In this document: positions 32,864 through 43,600 of the stretch, piece after piece
How positions within the stretch are numbered: position 1 is the first letter of the stretch
How the letters are laid out: the number at the start of each line of letters is the position of its first letter
Assembly: GCF_013377235.1 (NCBI RefSeq)
Contig: NZ_CP016226.1
Coordinates: 1,116,001-1,180,000, forward strand
Direction of reading: 5' to 3'
Length of the DNA stretch: 64,000 bases
DNA from: Mannheimia varigena
Lineage (GTDB): Bacteria > Pseudomonadota > Gammaproteobacteria > Enterobacterales > Pasteurellaceae
Made by a program: the position numbers and the translations under genes
Notes under the pieces: model-generated
What the model was told of the DNA's origin: nothing
Database searches by the model: none
The model's input: the letters and a program-made list of their open reading frames with translations, nothing else

Positions 32864-34750
32864 ATGACAAATCAATCTCCAAAACAGCTAATCCACATTC
32901 TTCCCCCACAACTGGCAAACCAAATTGCCGCAGGTGAGGTGGTAGAACGCCCTGCGTCTGTGGTGAAAGAACTGCTTGAAAACAGCCTTGATGCCGGGGC
33001 AAATAATATCCAAATTGATATTGAAAAAGGAGGCTCACAGCTGATCCGCATTCGAGACAACGGCTGCGGCATCAGCAAGCAAGATCTGCCACTTGCACTC
33101 GCTCGCCACGCCACGAGCAAAATCAGCAGTTTGGAAGATTTGGAAGCCATTTTAAGTCTAGGCTTTAGGGGTGAGGCATTGGCGAGTATCAGCTCGGTTT
33201 CACGTTTAACTCTCACCTCTCGCACCGCAGAGCAAAGTGAAGCGTGGCAGGCTTACGCACAAGGGCGAGAAATGGCAGTGGAAATCCAACCGGCTTCGCA
33301 CCCTATCGGCACAACGATTGAAGTCGCTAATCTGTTTTTCAACACACCGGCACGCCGTAAATTTTTACGCACCGATAAAACCGAGTTCACCCATATTGAC
33401 GAAGTTATCCGACGCATTGCCCTAGCTAAACCGAACGTAAGTTTTACCTTAAGTCATAATGGCAAAATCGTCCGCCAATATCGCAAAGTTGCCGATCAAT
33501 CAGTAGAGCAAAAACAAAAACGGGTGGCAGCGATTTGTGGCGAGGAATTTATTCAAAACGCCAATTATATTGACTGGCAACACGGCGATTTGCACTTACA
33601 CGGCTGGGTTGGCTCACCGATGCTTGCTCGTCCACAAAACGATCTTTGCTATAGCTATGTAAACGGGCGAATGATGCGAGACAAAACCATCAATCACGCA
33701 ATCCGCCAAGCCTATGGCGAGAGCATTGCAACAGGAAACTACCCTGCGTTTGTGATTTTCTTAGATTTGGATCCTACAATGGTGGATGTAAACGTCCACC
33801 CGGCTAAACACGAAGTACGTTTCCATCAAGGAAGACTGGTACACGATTTTATTTTACAAGGTGTCAGCAACAGTCTACAACAAGCACAGCCCACACTTGA
33901 ACTACGGAACGAACTCAATGAACCAATGCCGGCTTATGCGAAAGACACCAACCGCCAAGCAGCAGGGCAAAATGTATTTACACAGCCCAAAGAGCCAATA
34001 CAAGCGGGCGAATTTTCACAACAAAATGCAAATCGCTCTACTCACTCGCCTTTTACGCCGAAATTTGAGCGAAGTAGTAGCTCTCAATCAGCTCAAAAAT
34101 GGTATAACGAACTCCTGAGTGGTTCAGATATTCGAGCGGAAAAAGTAGAAAGAACCGCTATTCAAATGCCAACATTTGAACCAAAAGTGGAAACAAAACC
34201 CAAACCTGTTTTGCAAAAAATGGAGCAAATTACACCGCTTGCAACCAACCATTCTCAAGCTTTAGCTATTGTGAAAAACCAAGCGGTATTAATGAAAGAA
34301 GGGGAAGATTTTTATCTCATTCCATTGGCAAAACTTGCTGAGCTAAAATTTACTTATCAACTCAGTAAAGGGCAAGCTCAAGCATTATTAATTCCGCTGA
34401 ATCTCACCTTAGATAAACAACAAACGACATGTTGGCAACAATACAAAGAGAGCTTGAGCGAACTTGGTTTTTCGATTACCGAAAAACATTGGCAGGAACA
34501 AACAAGGCTAACGCTTCTTTCCGTACCTCAAGCAGTGAGAGAGCAAAATCTGCAGCAACTACTCTTTGCATTATTCAGCCAAGCACAAGCGGTCAATTTA
34601 GCCGAATTTTTTGCAAAAAAATGCGAAATTCCAACCGCTTGCTCTTTAAGTGAAGTGATTGCTTTGTTATCAGAAATTGAACTCTATGCGAATGGGAAGA
34701 AAGAAATTGAAAAAATTCGAACATATATTGATTTTTCTAGCTATTTATAA
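32864..34750 (+). CDS. mutL: DNA mismatch repair protein MutL
   Basis: MutL links MutS to MutH and UvrD. The 628-residue protein has the GHKL ATPase motifs: the ELLENSLDAGA helix near residue 36, RDNGCGI near 62, and GFRGEALASI near 98. A variable linker at about 345-440 is rich in Gln and Ser, followed by the dimerisation domain. It starts the conserved mutL-miaA-hfq-hflX cluster. Confidence 0.96.
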   Translation: MTNQSPKQLIHILPPQLANQIAAGEVVERPASVVKELLENSLDAGANNIQIDIEKGGSQLIRIRDNGCGISKQDLPLALARHATSKISSLEDLEAILSLGFRGEALASISSVSRLTLTSRTAEQSEAWQAYAQGREMAVEIQPASHPIGTTIEVANLFFNTPARRKFLRTDKTEFTHIDEVIRRIALAKPNVSFTLSHNGKIVRQYRKVADQSVEQKQKRVAAICGEEFIQNANYIDWQHGDLHLHGWVGSPMLARPQNDLCYSYVNGRMMRDKTINHAIRQAYGESIATGNYPAFVIFLDLDPTMVDVNVHPAKHEVRFHQGRLVHDFILQGVSNSLQQAQPTLELRNELNEPMPAYAKDTNRQAAGQNVFTQPKEPIQAGEFSQQNANRSTHSPFTPKFERSSSSQSAQKWYNELLSGSDIRAEKVERTAIQMPTFEPKVETKPKPVLQKMEQITPLATNHSQALAIVKNQAVLMKEGEDFYLIPLAKLAELKFTYQLSKGQAQALLIPLNLTLDKQQTTCWQQYKESLSELGFSITEKHWQEQTRLTLLSVPQAVREQNLQQLLFALFSQAQAVNLAEFFAKKCEIPTACSLSEVIALLSEIELYANGKKEIEKIRTYIDFSSYL

Positions 34751-34752
34751 AA

Positions 34753-35712
34753 ATGATAAAACCAAATAAACCCCTCGCCCTTTTTTTAATGGGGCCTACC
34801 GCCTCGGGCAAAACAGATTTAGCCATTGCACTCAGACAAGAATTACCGGTTGAGGTGATTAGTGTGGACTCCGCCTTGATTTACAAGGGAATGGACATCG
34901 GCACAGCGAAGCCAAGTAAAGCTGAATTGGAGTTGGCTCCGCATCGCTTAATTGATATTTTAGACCCAGCGGAAAGTTATTCGGCGATGAATTTCCACGC
35001 CGATGCGTTGCGTGAAATGGCAGAGATTACCGCTCAGGGCAAAATTCCGCTCTTGGTGGGCGGCACAATGCTCTATTACAAAGCGTTGCTGGAAGGGCTT
35101 TCGCCGTTGCCGTCTGCCGATCCTGCCATTCGTACCGATATTGAAGCGAGAGCCGAGCAATACGGTTGGGCAGCGTTGCATCAGGAATTAACGAATATCG
35201 ACCCTGTTGCCGGGGCAAGAATTAATTCAAACGACAGCCAGCGGATTAACCGTGCGTTAGAAGTGTTTTATATCACCGGCAAAACGATGACGGAACTCAC
35301 CGCCCAACAAGGCGAAGCATTGCCGTACAATATTCTGCAATTTGCGATTGCTCCACAAGATCGAGCGGTGTTGCACCAACGCATTGAGCAGCGTTTTCAC
35401 AAAATGATCGATTTGGGCTTTGAGGACGAGGTCAAGCGGTTATTTTTGCGTGAAGATTTGCATATTAATCTGCCTTCGATTCGTTGCGTGGGTTATCGCC
35501 AAATGTGGGAATATCTGCAAGGGGAAATCTCACTCGATGAAGCCATTTTCAAGGGAATTTGTGCTACCCGCCAACTGGCGAAACGACAAATCACTTGGCT
35601 TCGCAGCTGGCAGGGTGAACTGACTTGGTTGGATAGTTTAGATCCGACCAGCTCCAAAGCAAAAATGATGGAAAAGATCGATCATTATTTAAAGAATTGT
35701 GATAATATCTAA
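34753..35712 (+). CDS. miaA: tRNA dimethylallyltransferase
   Basis: MiaA adds a dimethylallyl group to A37 of tRNAs reading UNN codons. The 319-residue protein has the P-loop GPTASGKT near residues 14-21, the DSALIYKGMDIGTAKP segment near 38, and the late CVGYRQMWEY and TRQLAKRQITWLR motifs. It starts two bases after mutL, so translation is probably coupled. Confidence 0.96.
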   Translation: MIKPNKPLALFLMGPTASGKTDLAIALRQELPVEVISVDSALIYKGMDIGTAKPSKAELELAPHRLIDILDPAESYSAMNFHADALREMAEITAQGKIPLLVGGTMLYYKALLEGLSPLPSADPAIRTDIEARAEQYGWAALHQELTNIDPVAGARINSNDSQRINRALEVFYITGKTMTELTAQQGEALPYNILQFAIAPQDRAVLHQRIEQRFHKMIDLGFEDEVKRLFLREDLHINLPSIRCVGYRQMWEYLQGEISLDEAIFKGICATRQLAKRQITWLRSWQGELTWLDSLDPTSSKAKMMEKIDHYLKNCDNI

Positions 35713-35781
35713 ACGCCTCAGCACTTATCGCAATATTTGTTGTCCTAGTATTCATCACACAACTATAAAAAGGAAAGAAAA

Positions 35782-36057
35782 ATGGCAAAAGGTCAATCTT
35801 TACAAGATCCATATTTGAATGCACTTCGCCGTGAGCGTATTCCGGTTTCAATTTATTTAGTAAACGGCATTAAATTACAAGGTCAGATCGAATCATTCGA
35901 CCAATTCGTGATCTTGTTAAAAAATACGGTGAGCCAAATGGTGTATAAACACGCTATTTCAACAGTTGTGCCGGCGCGTGCGTTGTCGCATAACAACAAT
36001 AACAACCACAGCCAACAAGCTCAACCAGCGGCTGAAGTTGCTGAACAAGCGGAATAA
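35782..36057 (+). CDS. hfq: RNA chaperone Hfq
   Basis: Hfq is the hexameric Sm-like protein that pairs small RNAs with mRNAs. The 91-residue product has the Sm1 core (DPYLNALRRERIPVSIYLVNG) and the Sm2 YKHAISTVVPAR motif near 55-66. The C-terminal tail is short, starting with a run of Asn and His, then Gln/Ala. AAAGGA precedes the start. Confidence 0.97.
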   Translation: MAKGQSLQDPYLNALRRERIPVSIYLVNGIKLQGQIESFDQFVILLKNTVSQMVYKHAISTVVPARALSHNNNNNHSQQAQPAAEVAEQAE

Positions 36058-36075
36058 TTAACTATTAACCACAAA

Positions 36076-37473
36076 ATGTTAAACGAATCATTGCCAAACT
36101 CAGAAGAAGATTCTGCGTTTGGCTTTGCTTTATCTGAAGCAAGCCAAATTTCAGAAATCAATGAAGCTACCAACGAAACGACAGAAGACGGCAGAGATAA
36201 AGCCATTCTTGTGCATCTCTACCTCGGTCAGCAAAAAGATGTAGAAAACCTACTCGAATTTAAAACCCTCGCTGAATCTGCCGGGGTGGAAGTGCTGGCA
36301 ACGCTCACCACTAGCCGCCCAAGTCCACATATCAAATATTATGTGGGGCAAGGCAAAGCGGAGGAAATTGCTGAAGCCGTAGAGCAATTAGGAGCAACGG
36401 TGGTGTTAGTCAATCACCAACTCAGCCCCGCCCAAACTAGGAATTTACAATCACTATGCGATTGCCGAGTGGTAGATAGAACAGGGCTGATCCTTGATAT
36501 TTTCGCCCAGCGAGCGAGATCCCACGAGGGGAAATTGCAGGTTGAGCTGGCTCAACTTCGCCATCTCTCCACTCGTTTAGTTCGCCGAGTGACAAACCAA
36601 GATCAGCAAAAAGGCGGCTCTGTTGGTTTACGTGGGCCGGGGGAAACGCAGCTCGAAACCGACCGCCGTTTGATTAAAGTGCGAATCCAACAGCTGTTAA
36701 GCCGTTTGGAAAAGGTGAACAAACAGCGAAATCAAAACCGTAAAACCCGACAAAAAGCGGATATTCCAACGGTATCGCTCGTGGGCTACACCAATGCGGG
36801 GAAATCTACTCTATTCAATGCGATTACCCAAGCTGGAGTGTATGCGGCAGATCAGCTGTTTGCTACCCTTGATCCAACCCTTAGACGTATTCAAGTGCAA
36901 GATGTCGGCACAGCAATTCTGGCGGATACGGTTGGCTTTATCCGCTTTTTGCCGCACGATTTGGTGTCTGCATTCAAATCTACCCTGCAAGAAACCACTG
37001 AAGCAACGCTGCTTCTGCACGTTATTGATGCCGCTGATGATCGCAAAAATGAGAATATTGATGCGGTCAATCAGGTGCTTGATGAAATTGAGGCGTTGGA
37101 AATCCCAACACTTCTCGTGTTTAACAAAGTCGATAAACTGGAAGGTATAGAGCCTCACATTGAGCGAAACGATGACGGTACACCGATTGCGGTTTACCTT
37201 TCCGCCCAAGAAAATCTTGGCATTGAGTTACTATTCCAAGCGATTCAAGAGCGACTACGTAGCAATTTAGTACGAGAAACCGTGCTACTACCCGTCACCG
37301 CAGGGGCAATTTACGCCCAATTCAAAGCGGAAAATTGCATTAAAGCGGAACATTTCAATGATTTCGGTGAGCGAATAGTGCAAATTGAAGTGAACGAAGT
37401 GCAGTGGCACAAATGGCTAAAACAGTTTCCAATGTTGGCAGAATATGCCGAATTGGCAAAGTGGGATGATTAA
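36076..37473 (+). CDS. hflX: Ribosome-associated GTPase HflX
   Basis: HflX splits stalled 70S ribosomes after heat or antibiotic stress. The 465-residue protein has the N-terminal HflX domain with SPHIKYYVGQGKAEEI, the glycine-rich GGSVGLRGPGETQLE linker near 177, and a G domain with GYTNAGKST near 236-244, DTVGFI near 291 and NKVD near 353. It lies 18 bases downstream of hfq. hflK and hflC are not next to it. Confidence 0.95.
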   Translation: MLNESLPNSEEDSAFGFALSEASQISEINEATNETTEDGRDKAILVHLYLGQQKDVENLLEFKTLAESAGVEVLATLTTSRPSPHIKYYVGQGKAEEIAEAVEQLGATVVLVNHQLSPAQTRNLQSLCDCRVVDRTGLILDIFAQRARSHEGKLQVELAQLRHLSTRLVRRVTNQDQQKGGSVGLRGPGETQLETDRRLIKVRIQQLLSRLEKVNKQRNQNRKTRQKADIPTVSLVGYTNAGKSTLFNAITQAGVYAADQLFATLDPTLRRIQVQDVGTAILADTVGFIRFLPHDLVSAFKSTLQETTEATLLLHVIDAADDRKNENIDAVNQVLDEIEALEIPTLLVFNKVDKLEGIEPHIERNDDGTPIAVYLSAQENLGIELLFQAIQERLRSNLVRETVLLPVTAGAIYAQFKAENCIKAEHFNDFGERIVQIEVNEVQWHKWLKQFPMLAEYAELAKWDD

Positions 37474-37510
37474 CGCTTCTTAACGCCATTCCTAAACTTC
37501 CTAAACAACG

Positions 37511-37581
37511 ACAAGCGGTTATTTTTTACTGGGAAATTGCAAAATCCATTTGCAAAACAACAGTAAAAAATAACCGCTTGT
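37511..37581. repeat. Inverted pair of USS with 20-base perfect arms after hflX
   Basis: The arm ACAAGCGGTTATTTTTTACT at 37511-37530 is exactly complementary to 37562-37581, with a 31-base loop. This is the longest perfect USS pair in the window and probably terminates the mutL-hflX transcript. Confidence 0.8.
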
Positions 37582-37602
37582 TTTCTTATCTATACGAAAA
37601 AA

Positions 37603-37633
37603 TAAAGCCCTTCTCTTTCGAGAAGGGCTTTGT
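37603..37633 (-). terminator. Terminator of the adhesin gene
   Basis: AAAGCCCTTCTC and GAGAAGGGCTTT pair around TTTC. On the adhesin strand the hairpin is followed by ATTTTTTC. It lies 21 bases after the adhesin stop codon. Confidence 0.9.
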
Positions 37634-37653
37634 TATCAGTTAGCTACACGCTA

Positions 37654-40600
37654 TTACCATTGGTAACCGACGCTTGCTGCAGCACCTGCATGACCACGAG
37701 TATCTGAGTTCAGGCTGAATTTAATACCCACTTTACCGTTATCAGATAAACGAGAGTAACCAACTGCAAGAGCGCCTTGACCACGGTAAGTACTCACACC
37801 CGCTGAAACCATAGATTTACCAGGTTGTGTTACGTGGTATAAGTTACCTGCTGCTAATGCACCAGCAATACCTGCACGTAAATCTTTATCAACATTGTTA
37901 ACATGGTTAGCAACACTTCTTAATTGATTTACATTTACAGCATCAGTACCTTTCACACCTTCTGCCACATTTGTGATACGTGTTGGAGCATTATTGCTAC
38001 CTGCAACATTAAGTTCATTAACACCATCTTTAGCTACAGTTGAACTGATAGTTGTACCACCAACCTTCACTGAATTAAATTCAGGATTGTCTGAAGTCGC
38101 AACTTTAACTGTTGAACCTTCACGTGAAACTACAATGTTTTTGCCACCTTCAACATTAACTTTACCATTGTTGTTAATACGTTGAGATTCTGCCTCACCA
38201 TTAACTGTCAGTTCCCAACCTAAGTTTAAGTTTTGAACTGCATTGTATAACTGGCTACCATTCACAGCATCTTTACTTGTTGCCGTTACATCACCATCTT
38301 TAACATTAGTGATCTTCGTGCCTTTCGCATCAATGCCGCTCTTAGTTACACTTGGGCCGTCTTTAATGGTTAAACCGTTGTTGTTTACGGTTGTGTTACC
38401 GGTTGTTACAGAACCATCTTCTGTTAAATCAATTGCTTTCGCCAATTGTACTTCTAATGTATCAGTACCATTTGCTTTAACATTGATGTTGCCTGATGCT
38501 GACTTAAAGTTTTCAGAAGCGGCTTTATCCACACCCTCACCTTTCACTTTAACTTCAGTATTCAGTTTCTGACGGTTTTTCACATCTTCATTGTTACCAG
38601 AGAAAATTAAACCATCATTTAAGGTTGCAACTTGTTCTGTTACAGGTTTACCGTCTTTGTCTTTGGTTTCATAAACGATACGTGTTTTACCGTTTTCTCC
38701 CGGTAATCCATCTTTACCGTTCGTACCATCAACACCTTCAGCACCATCTTGAACTTTAATGTTCGCACTTGCGCCTGGTTTACCATCAGCACCTTTCGGA
38801 CCTGTTAAGCCGATTGAACCATCTTTACCGTTTAACACAGCAGAAGCTCCGTCTTTACCGGTTGCGCCGATAGAACCATCAACACCGTCTTTACCATCAC
38901 GACCTGCAAGGATAGTACCGTCGCCTTTAATAGTTACACCGTCTTTACCGTCTTTACCAGCAACACCGATTTGACCATCTTTACCGTCTTTACCACCAAT
39001 TGTTAAGTTGTTGTTCAAGCCGAAGGTCACGTTATTACCTTCTTTAGTAATAACAATGTTACCGTCTTTGTTGTTCAGATCAACGGTTGCACCCGGTTTA
39101 ACATTGCCTTTGTCTTTACCATTTGCTGTTAAGTTCCAACCTGCGTTAGCAACTTGTTGCACTTGATATAACTGGCTACCGTTTACCGCATCTTTGCTAG
39201 TTGAAGAAAGTTCACCGTCTTTAACATTAGTGATTTTCTTATCGCCTGCATTGATACCGTTTTTAGTCACACTTGGACCATCTTTGATGGTTAAACCATC
39301 ATTATTTACCGTAGTGTCACCTATAGTTACAGAACCATCTTTCGTTAAATCAATGTCTTTCGCTAATTTAACTGTTAAAGTACCGTTGTTATTTACTACA
39401 CCGATATTATTAGCATCAGATAGTTTAGTAGCATCTTTCTCACCACCGGTGATGCTTAAAGTTTCGTTTAGTTTCTTAGTAATTACTTTACCATCGTCAC
39501 CAACGAATTTTAAGCCATCGTTCAAGGTTGCAACTTCTTCTTTAACAGGGTTGCCATCTTTATCTTTGGTTTCATAAACGATACGAGTTTTCGTTTCGCC
39601 ATCTTTACCATCAACACCTGGTTTACCTTGTTCAAAGGTCATTGTACCGTTTGAACCATCTTTACCGTTGATACCGATTGTGCCATCTTTACCGTTTAAG
39701 GCTACACCCGTTTTACCGTCTGCGCCTTTCACGCCGATTGCACCATCTTTACCTGGTTGACCATTTTTACCTGGACCACCGATAGTTAAATCATTATTTA
39801 ATGCGAAGGTCACATTGTTATCAGTAGTCTCTTTGGTAATGATTATGTTGCCATCTTCATTATTAAATGAAACTTTACCTTTCGGACCAACATTTGTGCT
39901 ATTTTTACCATTCGCTGCAATATCCCAACCAGAGTTAGCTACATCATAAACCTGTTTTAATTGGTCTTCTGTTGCTGCCTGACCGCTAGTGAAGTTGTTT
40001 GGATCAAATGTCTTATTAGTTAAGCCACCAATGGTGCCTTTATTACCGTCAACAGTAATTGCATTATCACCACCAACCGTTAGGCTATCGCCAGTTAATG
40101 CAGAATCGCCTACACCAACTACATTCGTATCAATAAACGTATCACCGATTGTAATTGAACCTTCATCTGTTAAGTCAATGTTTTTCGCTAATTTAACCAC
40201 TAACTTACCATCTTTATTCACTACGCCGATATTATCATCAGATAAATCATCTAAATCTGTATCGCCGCCTGAAATTTGTAAGGTTTCATTTAGTTTCTTA
40301 TCGATAACTTTACCATCATCACCTATGAATCTTAAACCATCGTTTAGTGTTGCCACTTCCTCAGTTGTACCGTCTGGTTTCTCATAAACGATACGGGTTT
40401 TGCTTTCGCCATCTTTACCGTCGTTGCCGTCAAGACCTTTAGCACCGTCTTTTACAGAGATAGTTGCACTTGCACCATCTTTACCATCAGCACCTTTAGG
40501 ACCGGTTAATCCGATAGAACCATCTTTACCATTTAAAGTAACACCAGCTGTACCATCTGCACCTTTAACACCGATTGAACCATCTTTACCTGGTTGCCCA

Positions 40601-43600
40601 TCTTTACCTGGACCGCCAATGGTTAAATCGTTATTTAACGTAAAGTCAATCACATTATCACTTACTGTTGTGATGATGTTTTTGTCTTTAGAGGTATACT
40701 TAACAGTTTCACCTAGTTTAACGTGATCAGTTTCACCATTATCCGCTGCAATGCTAAAGCCTTTCTCGATAATATCGTTGCTTGCATTTACAACATCATT
40801 AATATTCGCAGCGTTAGTACCAACTTCTTTTAATTGATCGTCGGTTAAGTCGTTCACTGAAGTGATTGGCTTACCATCTTTACCGTTAATGCCGTCTTTA
40901 CCTGCTAAACCGTCAATACCGCTCTTCACGTTAACGATTTGGTTGTTACCGTTGTCTAGACCGTCTTGGGTTAACTTAACTGGATCTTTCGGTTCACTAT
41001 TTCCGTCCGCTGGTTCTGCAGGTGTAATAGTGATACCGTTATTGGTAATCTCGGTTGATGGTTTAGTGTTGTCAACAACATCTTTACCTCCATTTTCGCC
41101 TGGCTTGTACTCAACAAATTTCGCACTTGTTAAATCTTTAAGCTCACGGTTAAGTTGGATTTCAAGCTGATCTTTCTCATTAGCAACAACATTGATATTG
41201 CCTGCTGCTGATTTGAAGTTCTCAGATGATAATTTGTCATTAATACCTTGTGCTACTTCACCAACAATGTTCACCACGCTATTTAGCTTGTGACGATTTA
41301 ACTTGTCATTGTTACCTGCAAAGATTAAGCCATCGTTAAGTGTTGCAACTTCTTCTGTAATCGGGTTACCTTCATCATCTTTGATAGGGTTACCGTCTTT
41401 ATCTGTCGGTTGGTAAACGATACGAGTTTTACCATTTTCACCTGGTAAGCCATCTTTACCGTTTATACCATCAACACCTTGAGCACCATCTGCTGATTTA
41501 AATGTTAAGCCGTCTTTACCGTCTTTACCATTCAAGCCGATTGAACCATCTTTACCGTTAAGTACAACTGCTGAACCATCTTTACCGTTCACACCAACTT
41601 TACCGTCAATGCCGTTATCGCCGTTTTGACCGTTCTCACCGTCTTTACCGTTACGACCTACAGTAATTGTTGCTTCACCTGGTGTACCGTCTTGACCGTT
41701 ATCACCCTTGATTGAAACACCGTCTTTACCATCTTGACCTTTAACGCCGATAGAGCCAGCTTTACCGTCTTTTCCACCTACATTGAGGTTATTCGCTAAG
41801 TCGAAGTCGATCTTGTTATCGTGTACCGTTGTAACGATGTTACCGCTTTCACTACGATACTCTACTGTTTGACCAAGCTCTACAGTATCTTCTTTTGCAT
41901 CATCTGCAAGTTTAGAGTTATCAGCAGTGATCTTGAAGCCCGTTTTCACTAGATCATCAGTAGCATTACGTACATCATTGATATTCGCAGCATTTGTGCC
42001 AACTTCTTTAAGCTGCTCTTCTGTTAAATCATTTACAGATTTAACTGGCTGACCATCTTGACCGTTAACACCATCGATACCGCTCTTCACGTTAACAATT
42101 TGGTTGCCGCCATTGTCTAGACCGTCTTCAGTAAGCTTAACTGCTTTACCATCTGTGCCATCTTTTGGCGTGATAGTTACGCCATTATTATTTACTACAG
42201 TTGTTGGACCTTCACCTTCTTGACCATTCTCTCCATCTTGTGGTTTGAATGTAGCTGAGTTCAAGTCTTTAAGATCTTTAGCTAATTGAACAGATAACTT
42301 ACCATCTTTGCTGTTTACGCCGATGTTATTTGCAGTTAGCTTATCTTTATCAGCTCCACCAATGATTTCTAAGGTTTCATTCAATTTCTTAGATACTAGT
42401 GTTGCATCATCACCTTTAAAGTGTAAACCATCATTTAAAGTAGCTACTTGCTCTGGTTCACCTATAGGATCACCATTGCCATCTGTTGGCTGATATTGGA
42501 TACGAGTTACACCATCTTTACCTGGTAAACCATCTTTACCAACAAGCCCTGGTTTGCCCTCAGTACCTTTAATGGTTAAACCATCTTTACCATTTGTACC
42601 GTTCAAGCCGATTGAACCATCTTTACCGTTAAGAACAACTGCAGAACCGTCTTTACCGTTTACACCGATAGTACCATCAATACCATCATCGCCATCTATA
42701 CCATCTTTGCCAGGGCGACCTACAGTGATAGCTCCATCTTTACCATCTAAAGCAATAGCATCTTTACCGTCTTTACCAGCAATACCAACTTTACCTGGTT
42801 CACCATCTTTACCAACAGTAATATTATTCGCTAGGCTAACTTCTAATGCATGGCCACCATCTTTCTCAACAACGTTTGTTTTAACATTGCCATCACCAAT
42901 GATCTTAGCTGTCGTACCTAAGTTTTGCTTAAACTCCTGGTTGTTCTCATCTTTTAGACCAAACGCATCTGTTGTCACCTCAGTAACAGTATTTTTCAAG
43001 TCACCGACGTTAACCGCATTGTTAAGAACATCACCTGCTGCCTCAGTAAGTTTAACAGGTTGACCATCTTTACCTTTTAAGCCGCTATCAACATTGGTGA
43101 TTTGGTTACCACCGTTGCTTAAGCCATCCTCTGTTAAGGTAACGTTAGATTTGTTAGGATCTTTCTTAGCAATCGTTACGCCATCTTTATTGATAACTGT
43201 AGAATCACCTTCTGTACCAAATGTTGCACTATTTAAGCCCGTTAGGTCTTTTGCTAATGCCACAGTAATTGTATTGTCTACAATTTGTGTCATTACATTT
43301 TGACCGGCATCAAACTTAGTCCAATCGGTATTTCCTTCTGCACCTTTAACATCCACTTGCGTATTTAATTTTGCATTGTGAACTGTGCCATTGTTAGCAC
43401 CGAATTTTAAGCCATCGTTAAGGGTTGCAACTTCTTCTTTCTCACCGTTTGGTTTTTCGTAAACGATACGAGTTTTGCTTTCGCCGTCTTTACCGTCGTT
43501 GCCGTCAAGACCTTTAGCACCTTTCTCAACTTTGATTGATGCCGCACCATCTTTACCATCTGCACCGTCTTTTCCATTTACGCCATCAACGCCGTGGAAC

